A stretch of 64,000 nt of DNA from JASSUD01 sp031963445 (GCA_031963445.1 JASSUH010000001.1:2542001-2606000); one strand, 5' to 3'; counted from the stretch's first letter, positions 25,142-34,349 are shown. Notes: generated by a model from the sequence alone, not told the origin. Numbers and translations: made by a program.

Positions 25142-25870
25142 ATGAAATTGAAATTCAGAGATATTTTTGTCGTAGTTGCAGTTTTGACTGGCACCACTAC
25201 GGCGCAGGCACAATCAGCGGGTGACTTAATTTTAAGCGTTGGTTGGAATCATTTTAGAACGCCAAATGGCAATCAACAGGTTGGCGACACAATTTACTAT
25301 AACGATAAGAATAGGGTATATCCTAACGATGATAAGTTGACTCTCGGTGATGCAGATGCTTTTAGTCTGACTGGTACTTATTTTTTTACCGACCATATAG
25401 CTGGCGAGTTGGCGCTTAGCGCACCAGCACGTCTTGATGTGAGTGGCGTAGATATCCATTCATTGGCCAACCTTTCCACCATACGCCAGAGAAACACTTC
25501 ACTCTTGCTGAAATATTATTTTTCCAATGCGCAAGAAAAACTCCGCCCCTATGTTGGCGTTGGCATAAGTCGAGTTTTGTTTGATGACGAATATCTCACC
25601 GAAAGAAGTGCTAACATGATTATGTATTACCACACTTCTTTCGAGAATAAATGGGCTCCTATTTTAAATGGCGGATTTTCGTATCAATTCAATAAACACT
25701 GGGTAGGTAGTTTATCTATTTCTTATATGCTGTTAAAAACAACGGCTACCACGAATAGCGATATGATCCTTCCGAATAGTCCAGAAACTGACCCATATCT
25801 CGCGCGGAATAAAACACAGATTAAATTGAATCCTGTGATAACCCAATTAAGCATTGGCTATCGTTTCTAA
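25142..25870 (+). CDS. OmpW family outer-membrane protein, copy 2
   Basis: 242 aa, clearly homologous along its length to the copies before and after it. The signal peptide ends TTAQAQSAG, and barrel strands DLILSVGWNHFRTPN, FSLTGTYFFTDHIAGELAL and LLKYYFSNAQEKLRPYVGVG are shared. The C-terminus PVITQLSIGYRF is identical in all three. Differences cluster in the predicted extracellular loops (residues about 50-65, 110-120, 140-155, 210-225), as expected for surface-exposed diversification. Starts ATGAAATTGAAATTCAGAG behind GAGAGGAAGATCA. Confidence 0.9.
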   Translation: MKLKFRDIFVVVAVLTGTTTAQAQSAGDLILSVGWNHFRTPNGNQQVGDTIYYNDKNRVYPNDDKLTLGDADAFSLTGTYFFTDHIAGELALSAPARLDVSGVDIHSLANLSTIRQRNTSLLLKYYFSNAQEKLRPYVGVGISRVLFDDEYLTERSANMIMYYHTSFENKWAPILNGGFSYQFNKHWVGSLSISYMLLKTTATTNSDMILPNSPETDPYLARNKTQIKLNPVITQLSIGYRF

Positions 25871-25936
25871 TATGACGCTGCTGCGCCATGCCATACGACA
25901 AGCCCTATAATTGTTAACCCGAGTAGAGGAAGATCA

Positions 25937-26647
25937 ATGAAACTCAGAGATATTCTTGCCGCAATTGCAATGCTAAGTGCTGCCGTTACAGCGCAGGCGC
26001 AATCAGCGGGTGACTTTATTTTAAGCGCTGGCTGGAATCATTTTAGAACGCCAAGTGGCAACCAACCTGTTGGGGAAACGAGCTCCGGCGATGTGTCCTC
26101 TGGGCCTTTCAATAGCAAATTGAGTCTCGGGGACGCGGATACTTTTGGTTTGGCTGGCACTTATTTCTTTACCAACCATATAGCGGGCGAGTTAGCCCTT
26201 AGCACACCAGCACGTTTTGATGTGAATGGCATAGATGCTGTTGAGACTGACGTTAACCTGACCTCGCTACGCCAGAAAAATGCTTCACTCTTGTTGAAAT
26301 ATTATTTTTTCGATGCACAAGAAAAATTTCGGCCCTATGTTGGTATTGGTATAAGTCGTGTTTGGTTTGATAACCAAACTTTCAAACCTGATGTATTTAC
26401 AACCCAGCAGATTTCTTTTAAAAATAAGTGGGCGCCAGTTTTAAATGGTGGACTCTCGTATCAATTCAACAAAAACTGGATAGGCAGTTTCTCTATTTCC
26501 TATATACCGTTAAAAACAACTGCTAACACACATATCAGCATTACCTCCCCAGAAATTCCGGATGAGGATGCCTATGTCTTGCGGAATAAAACACAGATTA
26601 AATTGAATCCTGTGATAACCCAACTAAGCATTGGCTATCGTTTTTAA
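25937..26647 (+). CDS. OmpW family outer-membrane protein, copy 3
   Basis: 236 aa. Same layout: signal peptide to TAQAQSAG, first strand FILSAGWNHFRTPSGN, then FGLAGTYFFTNHIAGELAL, SLLLKYYFFDAQEKFRPYVG and the terminal strand QLSIGYRF. Loop regions differ from copies 1 and 2. The 25871-25936 spacer is nearly the same as that between copies 1 and 2 (GACAAGCCCTATAATTGTTA), so the unit of duplication included the upstream region. A strong terminator follows. Confidence 0.9.
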   Translation: MKLRDILAAIAMLSAAVTAQAQSAGDFILSAGWNHFRTPSGNQPVGETSSGDVSSGPFNSKLSLGDADTFGLAGTYFFTNHIAGELALSTPARFDVNGIDAVETDVNLTSLRQKNASLLLKYYFFDAQEKFRPYVGIGISRVWFDNQTFKPDVFTTQQISFKNKWAPVLNGGLSYQFNKNWIGSFSISYIPLKTTANTHISITSPEIPDEDAYVLRNKTQIKLNPVITQLSIGYRF

Positions 26648-26664
26648 TATGGCACTGCTTTAAA

Positions 26665-26706
26665 TTAAAGGGCCAATTCTCACCAGAGAATTGGCCCTTT
26701 AATTTT
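26665..26706. terminator. Bidirectional terminator between ompW-3 and trpF
   Basis: A 16-bp perfect stem: TTAAAGGGCCAATTCT and AGAATTGGCCCTTTAA around a 6-base loop, followed by TTTTG on the plus strand. It lies between the convergent ompW copy 3 and trpF and could end both transcripts. Confidence 0.9.
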
Positions 26707-26760
26707 GTAAGTATTAAATTTTAATCATTGCCTTCGAGCAGCAAAGCTTAGTTAAAAAAA

Positions 26761-27453
26761 TCAAAGCGAGGAAATACGCGCTGTATCTGCGACACGTACA
26801 GCTTGGACAAAGCCTTTCATCCGTGCAAGATCTTTTAGTCCCTTGACCCCTGACACTTCAACGCCGCTTGATACATCGACTGCATAAGGCTGTATTTGCG
26901 CAATTGCTTGGCCCACATTGAGCGCGTTCAAGCCACCGCTTAAGATAATTCGATGCCTTAAGGCTAGTGGAATTAACGACCAATCGAAGGTTTCCCCACT
27001 ACCGCCGTAATTTTCGCTCAACGCATCAAACACTAATCCATTCGCTGCTGTATACGCCTGCGCTACCTCAGTTAATTCAGTCGCTTTCGTGGCGCTTCCA
27101 ATACGCACAGCGCGCAACCACGGCAATTGTGCTATCCCGGCCAAGGTCTCGCATGTTTGAGATGTTTCGTCGCCATGAAATTGCAACATAGTGAGCGGCA
27201 CTGAATCGGTCACTTGGCGCACAGTCGCCGCAGTCGCATTGACAAAAAGTCCCACGATAGAAACAAACGGCGGCACATAACGCGCTAACTGAGCAGCCTG
27301 CTCTACGCTAACGGCGCGCGGGCTTGGCGGATAAAACACTAGACCTATTGCATCGACGCCTAGCGCTACTGCATCGCAAACCTCAGCTGGGCGTGACAGG
27401 CCGCATAGTTTGATGCGAGTGCGAGCGGGCGATACCTCTTTTAACTTTTCCAT
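26761..27453 (-). CDS. trpF: Phosphoribosylanthranilate isomerase
   Basis: 230 aa from ATG 27453. A TTG six codons upstream is less likely. It isomerises phosphoribosylanthranilate in tryptophan synthesis. The catalytic Cys is in RIKLCGLSRPAEV, the Asp in GLVFDALSENYGGSGETFDW, and the C-terminal phosphate sites are in ILSGGLNALNV and VDVSSGVEVSGVKG. Its start overlaps the end of truA by 13 bases, so the two are translationally coupled. Confidence 0.95.
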   Translation of the reverse strand: MEKLKEVSPARTRIKLCGLSRPAEVCDAVALGVDAIGLVFYPPSPRAVSVEQAAQLARYVPPFVSIVGLFVNATAATVRQVTDSVPLTMLQFHGDETSQTCETLAGIAQLPWLRAVRIGSATKATELTEVAQAYTAANGLVFDALSENYGGSGETFDWSLIPLALRHRIILSGGLNALNVGQAIAQIQPYAVDVSSGVEVSGVKGLKDLARMKGFVQAVRVADTARISSL

Positions 27454-28250
27454 ATCCCACTCCACGGCCAATCATTCAAATTCGGAGAAGGCACCTCAAA
27501 TTCAGCTGGATAGCCAATTTGCGCCAGGTACAAACCATCTGCCATAAAAGTAGGTGCTGCGGCACAGCGACTACGTCCAGCTAACACGGTTTGCAACCAC
27601 TCTACTGAATGCTGTGCGCGTCCAACACTAATTAAGCAACCCATGATATTGCGCACCATATGATGCAAAAAAGCGTTAGCGCGAAAACGGAAATAGATGA
27701 AATGACCCTGCGCTTCAACATCCAATGCAGATAGTTGTTTAATGGGTGATTTAGCTTGGCATTGAGACGCGCGAAAAGCAGAAAAATCATGCCCTCCTAT
27801 CAACACCTGCGCGGCCTGCTGCATCGCAGCGACATCCAGTGGCGTATAAACCCAACCAGCACGACCGCTGAGCAAAGGTGAACGAATTGGAGACACATAG
27901 AGCACGTAATAATAGGTGCGCTCAACGGCACTAAAGCGGGCATGGAAAGTAGCAGGCATCGGCTTTGCCCACTGTACCGCGATGGTCGGCGGCAAAAAGG
28001 TATTAATGCCACGCACCCACGCAGCCTCAGGCCGCTGCAACACCGTATCAAAATGCACCACTTGACCCAACGCATGCACACCTGTGTCGGTACGACCTGC
28101 TGCAATAGTGGTCAGCGGCTGAGTAGCAAATTTAGCCATCGCCCGCTCTAAATTATCTTGCACAGTACGGCCATGGACTTGCGATTGCCACCCAGAAAAA
28201 ATGGCACCATCGTATTGCACGCCAAGCGCTATGCGATTGATTTCTTGCAT
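27441..28250 (-). CDS. truA: tRNA pseudouridine(38-40) synthase
   Basis: 269 aa. It modifies U38-40 in the anticodon arm of tRNAs. The catalytic Asp is in AAGRTDTGVHALGQVVHFDT, with the family motifs ALGVQYDGAIFSGWQ at the start, HDFSAFRASQCQAK in the middle, and FRANAFLHHMVRNIMG near the end. Length normal. It lies upstream of and overlaps trpF, and downstream of fimV, as in Burkholderia. Confidence 0.96.
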   Translation of the reverse strand: MQEINRIALGVQYDGAIFSGWQSQVHGRTVQDNLERAMAKFATQPLTTIAAGRTDTGVHALGQVVHFDTVLQRPEAAWVRGINTFLPPTIAVQWAKPMPATFHARFSAVERTYYYVLYVSPIRSPLLSGRAGWVYTPLDVAAMQQAAQVLIGGHDFSAFRASQCQAKSPIKQLSALDVEAQGHFIYFRFRANAFLHHMVRNIMGCLISVGRAQHSVEWLQTVLAGRSRCAAAPTFMADGLYLAQIGYPAEFEVPSPNLNDWPWSGIWKS

Positions 28251-28329
28251 TACATAGAATCTATTAGAGTTTTTGGAAATACCCTGAGTGGGTCAAAAGG
28301 CTTTGGATATGGGTATAGGTGCGGTTCTT

Positions 28330-28443
28330 AGAGCCTTGTTCATGATCTCTAAGCAGAAGGCTCTGAGAGGTTCTTGGTAAGCATGTTGGGGTTCGTACCT
28401 CACCCCAACACAACCCACTTTTGAAGGCCCTAAACAAGTTCTA
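28330..28443. repeat. Dispersed repeat, family B, between truA and fimV
   Basis: Starts TTAGAGCCTTGTTCATGATC and contains ATGTTGGGGTTCGTACCTCA followed by CCCCAACACAACCCACTTTT. It ends CTAAACAAGTTCTA five bases before the fimV stop. Confidence 0.75.
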
Positions 28444-28447
28444 AAAA

Positions 28448-30016
28448 TTAAAAAGTAGGCAAGGAAACCAATATCTGTTCGGCCCTCTCACGTAGGCTAG
28501 GATCTGCTGATGCAGCCACTTCCTGAGCTAATGAGCGCGCACCTTCTATATCACCGAGCTTAAGATACTCTCCAACCAACGCCAGCTTGTTGCGCTCAAT
28601 CGTCACCATTTTTTCTGCATAAGTGGCAGCAGGTGATTCAGTTATCTCAGATGGTAAATCAATTGCGGGTAATGATTCGACTTCAGATGCGCTAGGCGCT
28701 ATTTGTTGCTGCTCTTCTTTTTGTGCCGAGCTAATTTCCTCTGCCTCGCCTGCAGTAGGCTCTATTGAGGTCTGCTTAGACTGCTCTGAGGCTAAGCGCG
28801 TTTCCACCAACTCAGTGACTTCGCTAATCAGTTCACGCGCGCCTTCCATATCACCAAGGTTGATCGCCTCATTGGCTTTTTCGAGTTTTTTGAGCTCAGC
28901 CTCATTGGCCCCTTCCAGCATAAAAGATGCTGCTAAAGCTTCGGCTGCAGTAGGTGCAGTAGGCACTGCAGGTTCAGATAAATCGACCTCTTCTGGCAGT
29001 TCTGTAGATGGCGTAGCACCAGTTTGTGGTTGTTGAACCTCATTTAACTCAGGCTGCGCTTCTTCGGTTAAAGGAGTGTCAGGTAAAGGTGGGGCTTCTA
29101 CACTAGCTTGCTCAACTGGCGAGGAAGGCACGGGCTGCGGCAAAGCCGGTGGATTTTGTTTCGCCCATGAAGCTACCTGAACCATCATTTCATCAATCTC
29201 TGAAGGCTCTTGAGTTAGCTCTGTCGCATTGGTCAACACTGGCGCAACAGCATACGTGCGCTGCTCGTTCATACGCTTTTGAGCACGACGATGCCCCAAG
29301 AGACTCAAAATCAACACGAGCAATACTGACCCTATCGCCGCTATAACAAACATCAATGCTTTGGGGATCGACGTAAATTGAGGCTGCCAGTTTGAAAGCA
29401 TCGAGATCACTTTAGCCGACGTAGTAGAAGCTGAAACCACAGGCAGAGTCTCTGCAATAGGGGTAGAGACAGGTGTGGCAAGTGTCGGTTGCTCTGCTAC
29501 TGATGAGGATGGAACAGCTTGCTCCTCTGCTTGAGCTTGTCTGTCAGACTCGGCTGGCTCTTCGCTATTTGGCAGTGTGGGCGGAGCAGCTGGAGCAGCT
29601 GAAGTAGCTGAAGTAGCTGAAGTAGCTGAAGTAGCTGAAGTAGCTGAAGTAGCTGAAGTAGCTGGCGTTACTGCTTGGGGGCGAGCAAAGCCAGGCGGCA
29701 AAATCAAAATTGCATATTTTTTTAAGCGATTTGGGTTGCCAGCAATAAACGCACGTGGGTTGGTTTGCAACAGCGCAGAAGCTAATTGAGCTTTTTCTTT
29801 AGGAGTGCGTACTACGCCAGCTTTTGCCATTTCGGCAACCACGTCTTGTAAAGATTGACCTGGCCCTACAGCGTAGTAATCCTGCTTTGCGCGAGTATCC
29901 GCAGAGACGCCAGATGCCCGATTAGGCACAGCGTGTGCCGATAGCCCATTAGTTAAGAGCATTACCAGGCTAAGAAAGCGCACGCAGAAAAGAAACCTAT
30001 GCTTTAACTGATTCAT
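28448..30016 (-). CDS. FimV-like peptidoglycan-binding / TPR protein
   Basis: 522 aa. Parts in order: signal peptide (to about residue 30, ending SAHAVP); a LysM-like/FimV N-terminal region (YYAVGPGQSLQDVVAEMAKA) with the FimV motif NPRAFIAGNPNRLKKYAILI; a low-complexity linker with repeated Ser-Ala-Thr; one membrane helix (ALMFVIAAIGSVLLVLILSL, about 220-240); an acidic cytoplasmic region; and two short C-terminal helical motifs of the same kind (EAINLGDMEGARELISEV and EYLKLGDIEGARSLAQEV), the second being the FimV C-terminal domain. FimV helps pole organisation and type IV pilus/type II secretion assembly. Shorter than Pseudomonas FimV. Located between asd and truA as usual. Confidence 0.85.
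   Translation of the reverse strand: MNQLKHRFLFCVRFLSLVMLLTNGLSAHAVPNRASGVSADTRAKQDYYAVGPGQSLQDVVAEMAKAGVVRTPKEKAQLASALLQTNPRAFIAGNPNRLKKYAILILPPGFARPQAVTPATSATSATSATSATSATSATSAAPAAPPTLPNSEEPAESDRQAQAEEQAVPSSSVAEQPTLATPVSTPIAETLPVVSASTTSAKVISMLSNWQPQFTSIPKALMFVIAAIGSVLLVLILSLLGHRRAQKRMNEQRTYAVAPVLTNATELTQEPSEIDEMMVQVASWAKQNPPALPQPVPSSPVEQASVEAPPLPDTPLTEEAQPELNEVQQPQTGATPSTELPEEVDLSEPAVPTAPTAAEALAASFMLEGANEAELKKLEKANEAINLGDMEGARELISEVTELVETRLASEQSKQTSIEPTAGEAEEISSAQKEEQQQIAPSASEVESLPAIDLPSEITESPAATYAEKMVTIERNKLALVGEYLKLGDIEGARSLAQEVAASADPSLRERAEQILVSLPTF
29583..29663. repeat. 9-bp tandem repeat inside fimV
   Basis: Seven perfect copies of GAAGTAGCT (29601-29663) preceded by two variant copies GGAGCAGCT. 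On the coding strand they give repeated Ser-Ala-Thr in the periplasmic linker. The unit is a multiple of three, so copy changes keep the frame and alter linker length. Confidence 0.95.
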
Positions 30017-30097
30017 ATCAAAATTCCCTGCACTCGTTATTTAGTAATCTCTTCAAGACCACAAGGGTCAAACATGCCTTTGCTGCTAGTACTACAA

Positions 30098-30204
30098 CCT
30101 GTTTAGAGTCTCAAAGAAGAGAAGTTCGAGAGGTTATCGGTAATCATGTTGGGGTTCCTTCGTCACCCCAACCTACGATTCTTTGGGATCTTTCAGAGGT
30201 TCCT
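30098..30204. repeat. Dispersed repeat, family B, between asd and fimV
   Basis: Contains ACAACCTGTTTAGAGTCTCA, GTTGGGGTTCCTTCGTCACC and CCAACCTACGATTCTTTGGG. It ends AGAGGTTCCT just before the asd stop codon. Confidence 0.7.
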
Positions 30205-30208
30205 TGAC

Positions 30209-31333
30209 TTACGCTTCAAGCAAAATGCGTAACATGCGCCGCAATGGTTCCGCTGCGCCCCATAGCAATTGATCGCCTACCGTAAAAGCAGATAAATATT
30301 GCCCACCCATCGCAAGCTTACGCAAACGGCCGATCGGCACTGTGAGCGTCCCTGTCACAAAAGCCGGCGTTAATTCCTGCAAGGTTACCTCACGTTGATT
30401 CGGTACAACTTTCACCCAATCATTCGCTGCGGCTAGCATGCTCTCAATCTCATTGAGTGCAATGTCTTGTTTAAGTTTGATGGTTAAAGCCTGTGCATGG
30501 CAACGCATAGAACCCACTCGCACACACAGGCCGTCGAGCAAGATCGAGTCCTGCTCAGATTGGCCAGATTTGCCGAGAATTTTATTTGCCTCAACGCCTC
30601 CCTTCCATTCTTCACGGGATACGCCATTGCCTAAATCTTTATCAATCCACGGTAATAACGAACCGGCCAATGGTGCTTGGAAGTGATCAATCGGCATCTG
30701 TGGACTTTGCATCACGTCTAATACACGTCGATCTATATCAAGAATGGCGCACGCAGGGTTAGCGAGATCAGTTTGCACTGCCTGATATAAGGTACCCATC
30801 TGCCGCAATAGTTCGCGCATATTTTGTGCACCAGCGCCAGAAGCAGCTTGATACGACATCGCGCTAATCCACTCGATGTGACCCGCAGCGACCAAACCGT
30901 TAAGCGCCATCAGTAACAAGCTCACCGTGCAGTTGCCACCAATATAGTTTTTGACACCGCGCGCCAACCCATCTTTAATGACTTGCTGGTTCACTGGATC
31001 CAACACAATTAGTGCATCATCATGCATCCGTAGCGTTGAGGCGGCATCGATCCAATAACCTTGCCAACCCGCTGCACGCAGCTTTGGAAAAAGCTGCTCG
31101 GTGTAGTCACCGCCTTGGCAGGTCAACACAATATCGCATTGACGTAGATCGTCGATGCTATGCGCGTCTTTTAATTTGGTTTCATTTTTCGCACAGGCTG
31201 GCGCATCTCCACCCACATTGCTCGTGCTAAAAAATATCGGCTCAATCAAAGCGAAATCATTCTCTTGCTGCATACGTTGCAACAAGACTGAGCCAACCAT
31301 CCCACGCCAGCCTACTAAGCCTACAGTTTTCAT
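30209..31333 (-). CDS. asd: Aspartate-semialdehyde dehydrogenase
   Basis: 374 aa, the length of the gamma/beta-proteobacterial enzyme. It makes aspartate semialdehyde, the branch point to lysine, diaminopimelate, threonine and methionine. The NADP loop VGLVGWRGMVGSVLLQRM opens the protein, the catalytic Cys is in YIGGNCTVSLLLMAL, and the conserved His lies in GSMRCHAQALTIKL. ATG at 31333 is clear. It is downstream of leuB, and a family B repeat separates them. Confidence 0.96.
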   Translation of the reverse strand: MKTVGLVGWRGMVGSVLLQRMQQENDFALIEPIFFSTSNVGGDAPACAKNETKLKDAHSIDDLRQCDIVLTCQGGDYTEQLFPKLRAAGWQGYWIDAASTLRMHDDALIVLDPVNQQVIKDGLARGVKNYIGGNCTVSLLLMALNGLVAAGHIEWISAMSYQAASGAGAQNMRELLRQMGTLYQAVQTDLANPACAILDIDRRVLDVMQSPQMPIDHFQAPLAGSLLPWIDKDLGNGVSREEWKGGVEANKILGKSGQSEQDSILLDGLCVRVGSMRCHAQALTIKLKQDIALNEIESMLAAANDWVKVVPNQREVTLQELTPAFVTGTLTVPIGRLRKLAMGGQYLSAFTVGDQLLWGAAEPLRRMLRILLEA

Positions 31334-31367
31334 ATTGAGTCAAAGAAAAAATAAATTTGCTGCGCTT

Positions 31368-31483
31368 TAGAACCTATTCACGACCTCAAAGAGGAGAGAG
31401 TTGAGAGGTTATCGGCCATCAGGTTGGGGTGACGCAGGAACCCCAACACAACCCACTTTTGAAGATTATGAACAGGTTTGTAG
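31368..31483. repeat. Dispersed repeat, family B, between leuB and asd
   Basis: Starts TTAGAACCTATTCACGACCT and carries GGTTGGGGTGACGCAGGAAC and CCCAACACAACCCACTTTTG, ending GATTATGAACAGGTTTG. Confidence 0.78.
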
Positions 31484-31505
31484 ATAAACGCTGAATAAAA
31501 GCAGT

Positions 31506-32573
31506 TTACAGCGCGTTTACGACTGCATCGCCCATTTCGCGCGTGCCGACTTTTTGCATGCCAGGCTCCCAGATATCGGCTGTGCGTAAGCCAAGCGCTA
31601 AGGTTTTCTCTACCGCTAATTCAATACGCTTAGCCGCGTCATCAAGCTGGAATGAATGACGTAGCATCATCGCAGCTGACAAGATGGTAGCCAGCGGATT
31701 AGCGATATCTTGCCCTGCTATATCTGGTGCGGAGCCATGTGAAGGCTCATATAGACCTTGGTTGCGCGCATTGAGCGAAGCCGAAGGTAACATGCCAATT
31801 GAGCCAGTTAGCATCGCTGCCTGGTCAGACAAAATGTCACCAAACAAATTACCCGTCACAATCACGTCAAATGATTTCGGTGCACGCACTAGCTGCATTG
31901 CCGCATTGTCGACATACATATGCGATAGCTCTACTTCTGGGTAGCTTGGTGCGACCGCATCCATTACCTCACGCCAAAGCTGCGAGGTTTCAAGCACATT
32001 GGCTTTATCGACGCTTAAGAGTTTTTTACTGCGTTTTTGCGCAGCTTGAAAAGCAATATGCGCTATGCGCTCTACCTCTGGTTCGCTATAGCGCATCGTA
32101 TCGAAACCTTCACGTGCTCCAGCAAAGCGACCATCAGGCGCTTGGCGGATACCCCGTGGCTGCCCGAAATAAATATCACCATTCAATTCGCGCACAATTA
32201 ATAGATCCAGCCCGCTCACCACATCGGGCTTTAACGAGGAAGCATTAGCGAGCGCTGGATATAAAAGTGCTGGCCGCAAATTAGCGAATAACTCTAAATG
32301 CTTGCGTAATCCCAAAATGGCTTGCTCAGGACGTAATTCACGCGCTAGCCCGTCATATTTCCAATCCCCTACGGCACCAAATAAAATCGCATCGGCGGCT
32401 TTGGCTAACGTAAGTGTGGCTTCAGGTAGCGGATGTCCATAGGCTTCATAAGCGGCGCCGCCAACCAGCGCTTCTTCAAAGGTAAAGTCCAGATCGAGCG
32501 CATGCAGCACTTTGCGGGCTTGCGCAACAATTTCTGGCCCAATGCCATCACCAGCTAGAACAGCTATCTTCAT
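31506..32573 (-). CDS. leuB: 3-isopropylmalate dehydrogenase
   Basis: 355 aa. It oxidises and decarboxylates 3-isopropylmalate in leucine synthesis. The opening MKIAVLAGDGIGPEIVAQAR, the substrate motif LFANLRPALLYP, the Tyr/Lys pair in TMRYSEPEVERIAH and LLSVDKANVLETSQ, and the NAD motif EPSHGSAPDIAGQDIANP are all present. In Burkholderia the two isopropylmalate isomerase genes leuC and leuD lie directly upstream. Here the next gene upstream is gltA, with only repeats between. Confidence 0.96.
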   Translation of the reverse strand: MKIAVLAGDGIGPEIVAQARKVLHALDLDFTFEEALVGGAAYEAYGHPLPEATLTLAKAADAILFGAVGDWKYDGLARELRPEQAILGLRKHLELFANLRPALLYPALANASSLKPDVVSGLDLLIVRELNGDIYFGQPRGIRQAPDGRFAGAREGFDTMRYSEPEVERIAHIAFQAAQKRSKKLLSVDKANVLETSQLWREVMDAVAPSYPEVELSHMYVDNAAMQLVRAPKSFDVIVTGNLFGDILSDQAAMLTGSIGMLPSASLNARNQGLYEPSHGSAPDIAGQDIANPLATILSAAMMLRHSFQLDDAAKRIELAVEKTLALGLRTADIWEPGMQKVGTREMGDAVVNAL

Positions 32574-32589
32574 GCTAAGACCTTGCAGT

Positions 32590-32706
32590 GTTAGAGCCCG
32601 TTCACGATCTTCAAAAGTGAGTTGTGTTGGGGTGACGCAGGAACCCCAACATGCCTACCAAGCACCTTTCAAAGACTTCTGCTTTGAGATTTTGAACAAG
32701 CTCTTA
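32590..32706. repeat. Dispersed repeat, family B, upstream of leuB
   Basis: Starts TTAGAGCCCGTTCACGATCT, contains TGTTGGGGTGACGCAGGAAC, and ends GATTTTGAACAAGCTCTTAG. It occupies the place where leuD would be expected. Confidence 0.75.
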
Positions 32707-32800
32707 GGAACCTTTTGCTTAACCTCATAGCAAGAAATGCCTGATAGTCAGTACAAGTAGTACTGGCTATCAGGCATAAAACCTCTATGGGGTCATGTAA
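32707..32800. repeat. Palindromic repeat, family C-like
   Basis: Starts AGGAACCTTTTGCTTAACCT. The interior ATGCCTGATAGTCAGTAC is paired with its inverted copy GTACTGGCTATCAGGCAT, followed by ACCTCTATGGGGTCATG. Lies directly after the family B copy. Confidence 0.65.
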
Positions 32801-32859
32801 ATGTTGGCCAACGACCTAAATCAAAAGCGGCACCATCCTGTCACCGCCTGATTAATCGC

Positions 32860-34164
32860 CTAACGTTCGGCCAGGGGCTTCACATCACGCCGCTCTTTAC
32901 CAATATAGAGCTGACGTGGACGGCCAATTTTTTGTTCTGGATCGGCAATCATTTCACTCCACTGCGCAATCCAACCGACAGTTCTCGCCATCGCAAAGAT
33001 GCAAGTAAACATTGAGGTAGGAATACCCAGTGCACGCAGCACGATGCCAGAATAAAAATCAACGTTGGGGTAAAGCTGGCGCGAAATAAAGTATTCATCT
33101 TCGAGCGCAATTTTTTCGAGCGCCATCGCTAGCTTGAAAACTGGGTCATTTTGCAAGCCAAGCGCTTCTAGCACTTCATAGCAAGTTTCCCGCATCAATT
33201 TGGCACGTGGATCGTAGTTTTTATAAACACGATGCCCAAAGCCCATCAATTTGATGCTCGAATTCTTGTCTTTGACTTGCTTAATGAATTCTGGAATTCG
33301 CTCTGGCGTGCCAATTTCTTCCAGCATATTTAATGCGGCTTCATTCGCACCACCATGCGCAGGTCCCCACAAACAAGCGACACCTGCGGCAATGCAAGCA
33401 AACGGATTAGCCCCTGACGAGCCCGCTAAGCGCACCGTAGAAGTAGAAGCATTTTGCTCGTGATCAGCATGCAAGATTAAGATGCGATCCAGCGCGCGCA
33501 CTAACACATCGTTAAGCACATACTCTTCGCACGGATTCGCAAACATCATGTGCATGAAATTGGCGCTATAAGACAACTCGTTGCGCGGGTATATAAACGG
33601 CATACCGGTGTTGTACTTATAAGCCATCGCAACCAGCGTTGGCATCTTTGCAATGATTCTGGCAGCGGATACTTCCCGATGGCGAGGATCATTGATATTT
33701 AACGAATCATGATAAAAAGCTGACAGCGCACCAACACAAGCAGTCAGCACAGCCATCGGGTGCGAATCACGACGAAAGCCACGGAAAAAGGAATGCATTT
33801 GTTCATGCACCATCGTGTGACTCGTGACAGTGGAGACAAACTCTTTTTTCTGCGCAGCGTTTGGCAACTCGCCTTTAAGTAATAAATGACAAACTTCTAA
33901 AAAGTCGCAATGCGTAGCAAGCTGTTCAATCGGGTAGCCACAATGCAATAGTTCCCCTTTGTCGCCATCGATATAAGTGATGGCCGAACTACAAGCAGCC
34001 GTTGCCATAAAGCCGGGATCATAGGTAAATGCGCCAGTTTGCGCATACAACTTGCGAATATCAATCGCAGCGGGGCCAAGCGAGCCATGTTTCAGAGGCA
34101 AGGCTATATCGCTAGATGAACCGTCACTGAAGGTGAGCATAGCTTGATCATTTGACAAGTTCAT
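32860..34164 (-). CDS. gltA: Citrate synthase
   Basis: 434 aa from the ATG at 34164, which has GAAGG six bases upstream. An ATG two codons earlier leaves no spacing. The length and sequence fit the hexameric, NADH-sensitive Gram-negative type. Catalytic motifs: His in PAHGGANEAALNML, His and Arg in KLMGFGHRVYKNYDPRAK, Asp in NVDFYSGIVLRALG. It makes citrate from acetyl-CoA and oxaloacetate. It follows the sdh genes on the same strand. Confidence 0.96.
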   Translation of the reverse strand: MNLSNDQAMLTFSDGSSSDIALPLKHGSLGPAAIDIRKLYAQTGAFTYDPGFMATAACSSAITYIDGDKGELLHCGYPIEQLATHCDFLEVCHLLLKGELPNAAQKKEFVSTVTSHTMVHEQMHSFFRGFRRDSHPMAVLTACVGALSAFYHDSLNINDPRHREVSAARIIAKMPTLVAMAYKYNTGMPFIYPRNELSYSANFMHMMFANPCEEYVLNDVLVRALDRILILHADHEQNASTSTVRLAGSSGANPFACIAAGVACLWGPAHGGANEAALNMLEEIGTPERIPEFIKQVKDKNSSIKLMGFGHRVYKNYDPRAKLMRETCYEVLEALGLQNDPVFKLAMALEKIALEDEYFISRQLYPNVDFYSGIVLRALGIPTSMFTCIFAMARTVGWIAQWSEMIADPEQKIGRPRQLYIGKERRDVKPLAER

Positions 34165-34349
34165 AAACATCCTTCAAACAAGAATCAGATCAATCAAAAA
34201 ATGGGGTAACAAATTTTAGCAGTTAGTCCGCCTGTCCAAGATTGACAGTAGTCGGAGAAATGCAGCAGCAACGCAATAAAGCACGAGCCAGAATTTTTAG
34301 CATCGTGCTATCTCTTTACTTCTTAAGCGTTTAAGAACCTGCTTATTTA

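Noticed and set aside
28623..29036. 137-codon open frame opposite fimV
   Set aside because: Low-complexity shadow of the fimV acidic region.
29583..29663. 9-bp repeats as CRISPR or regulatory array
   Set aside because: They lie in frame in the fimV coding sequence and encode a low-complexity linker.
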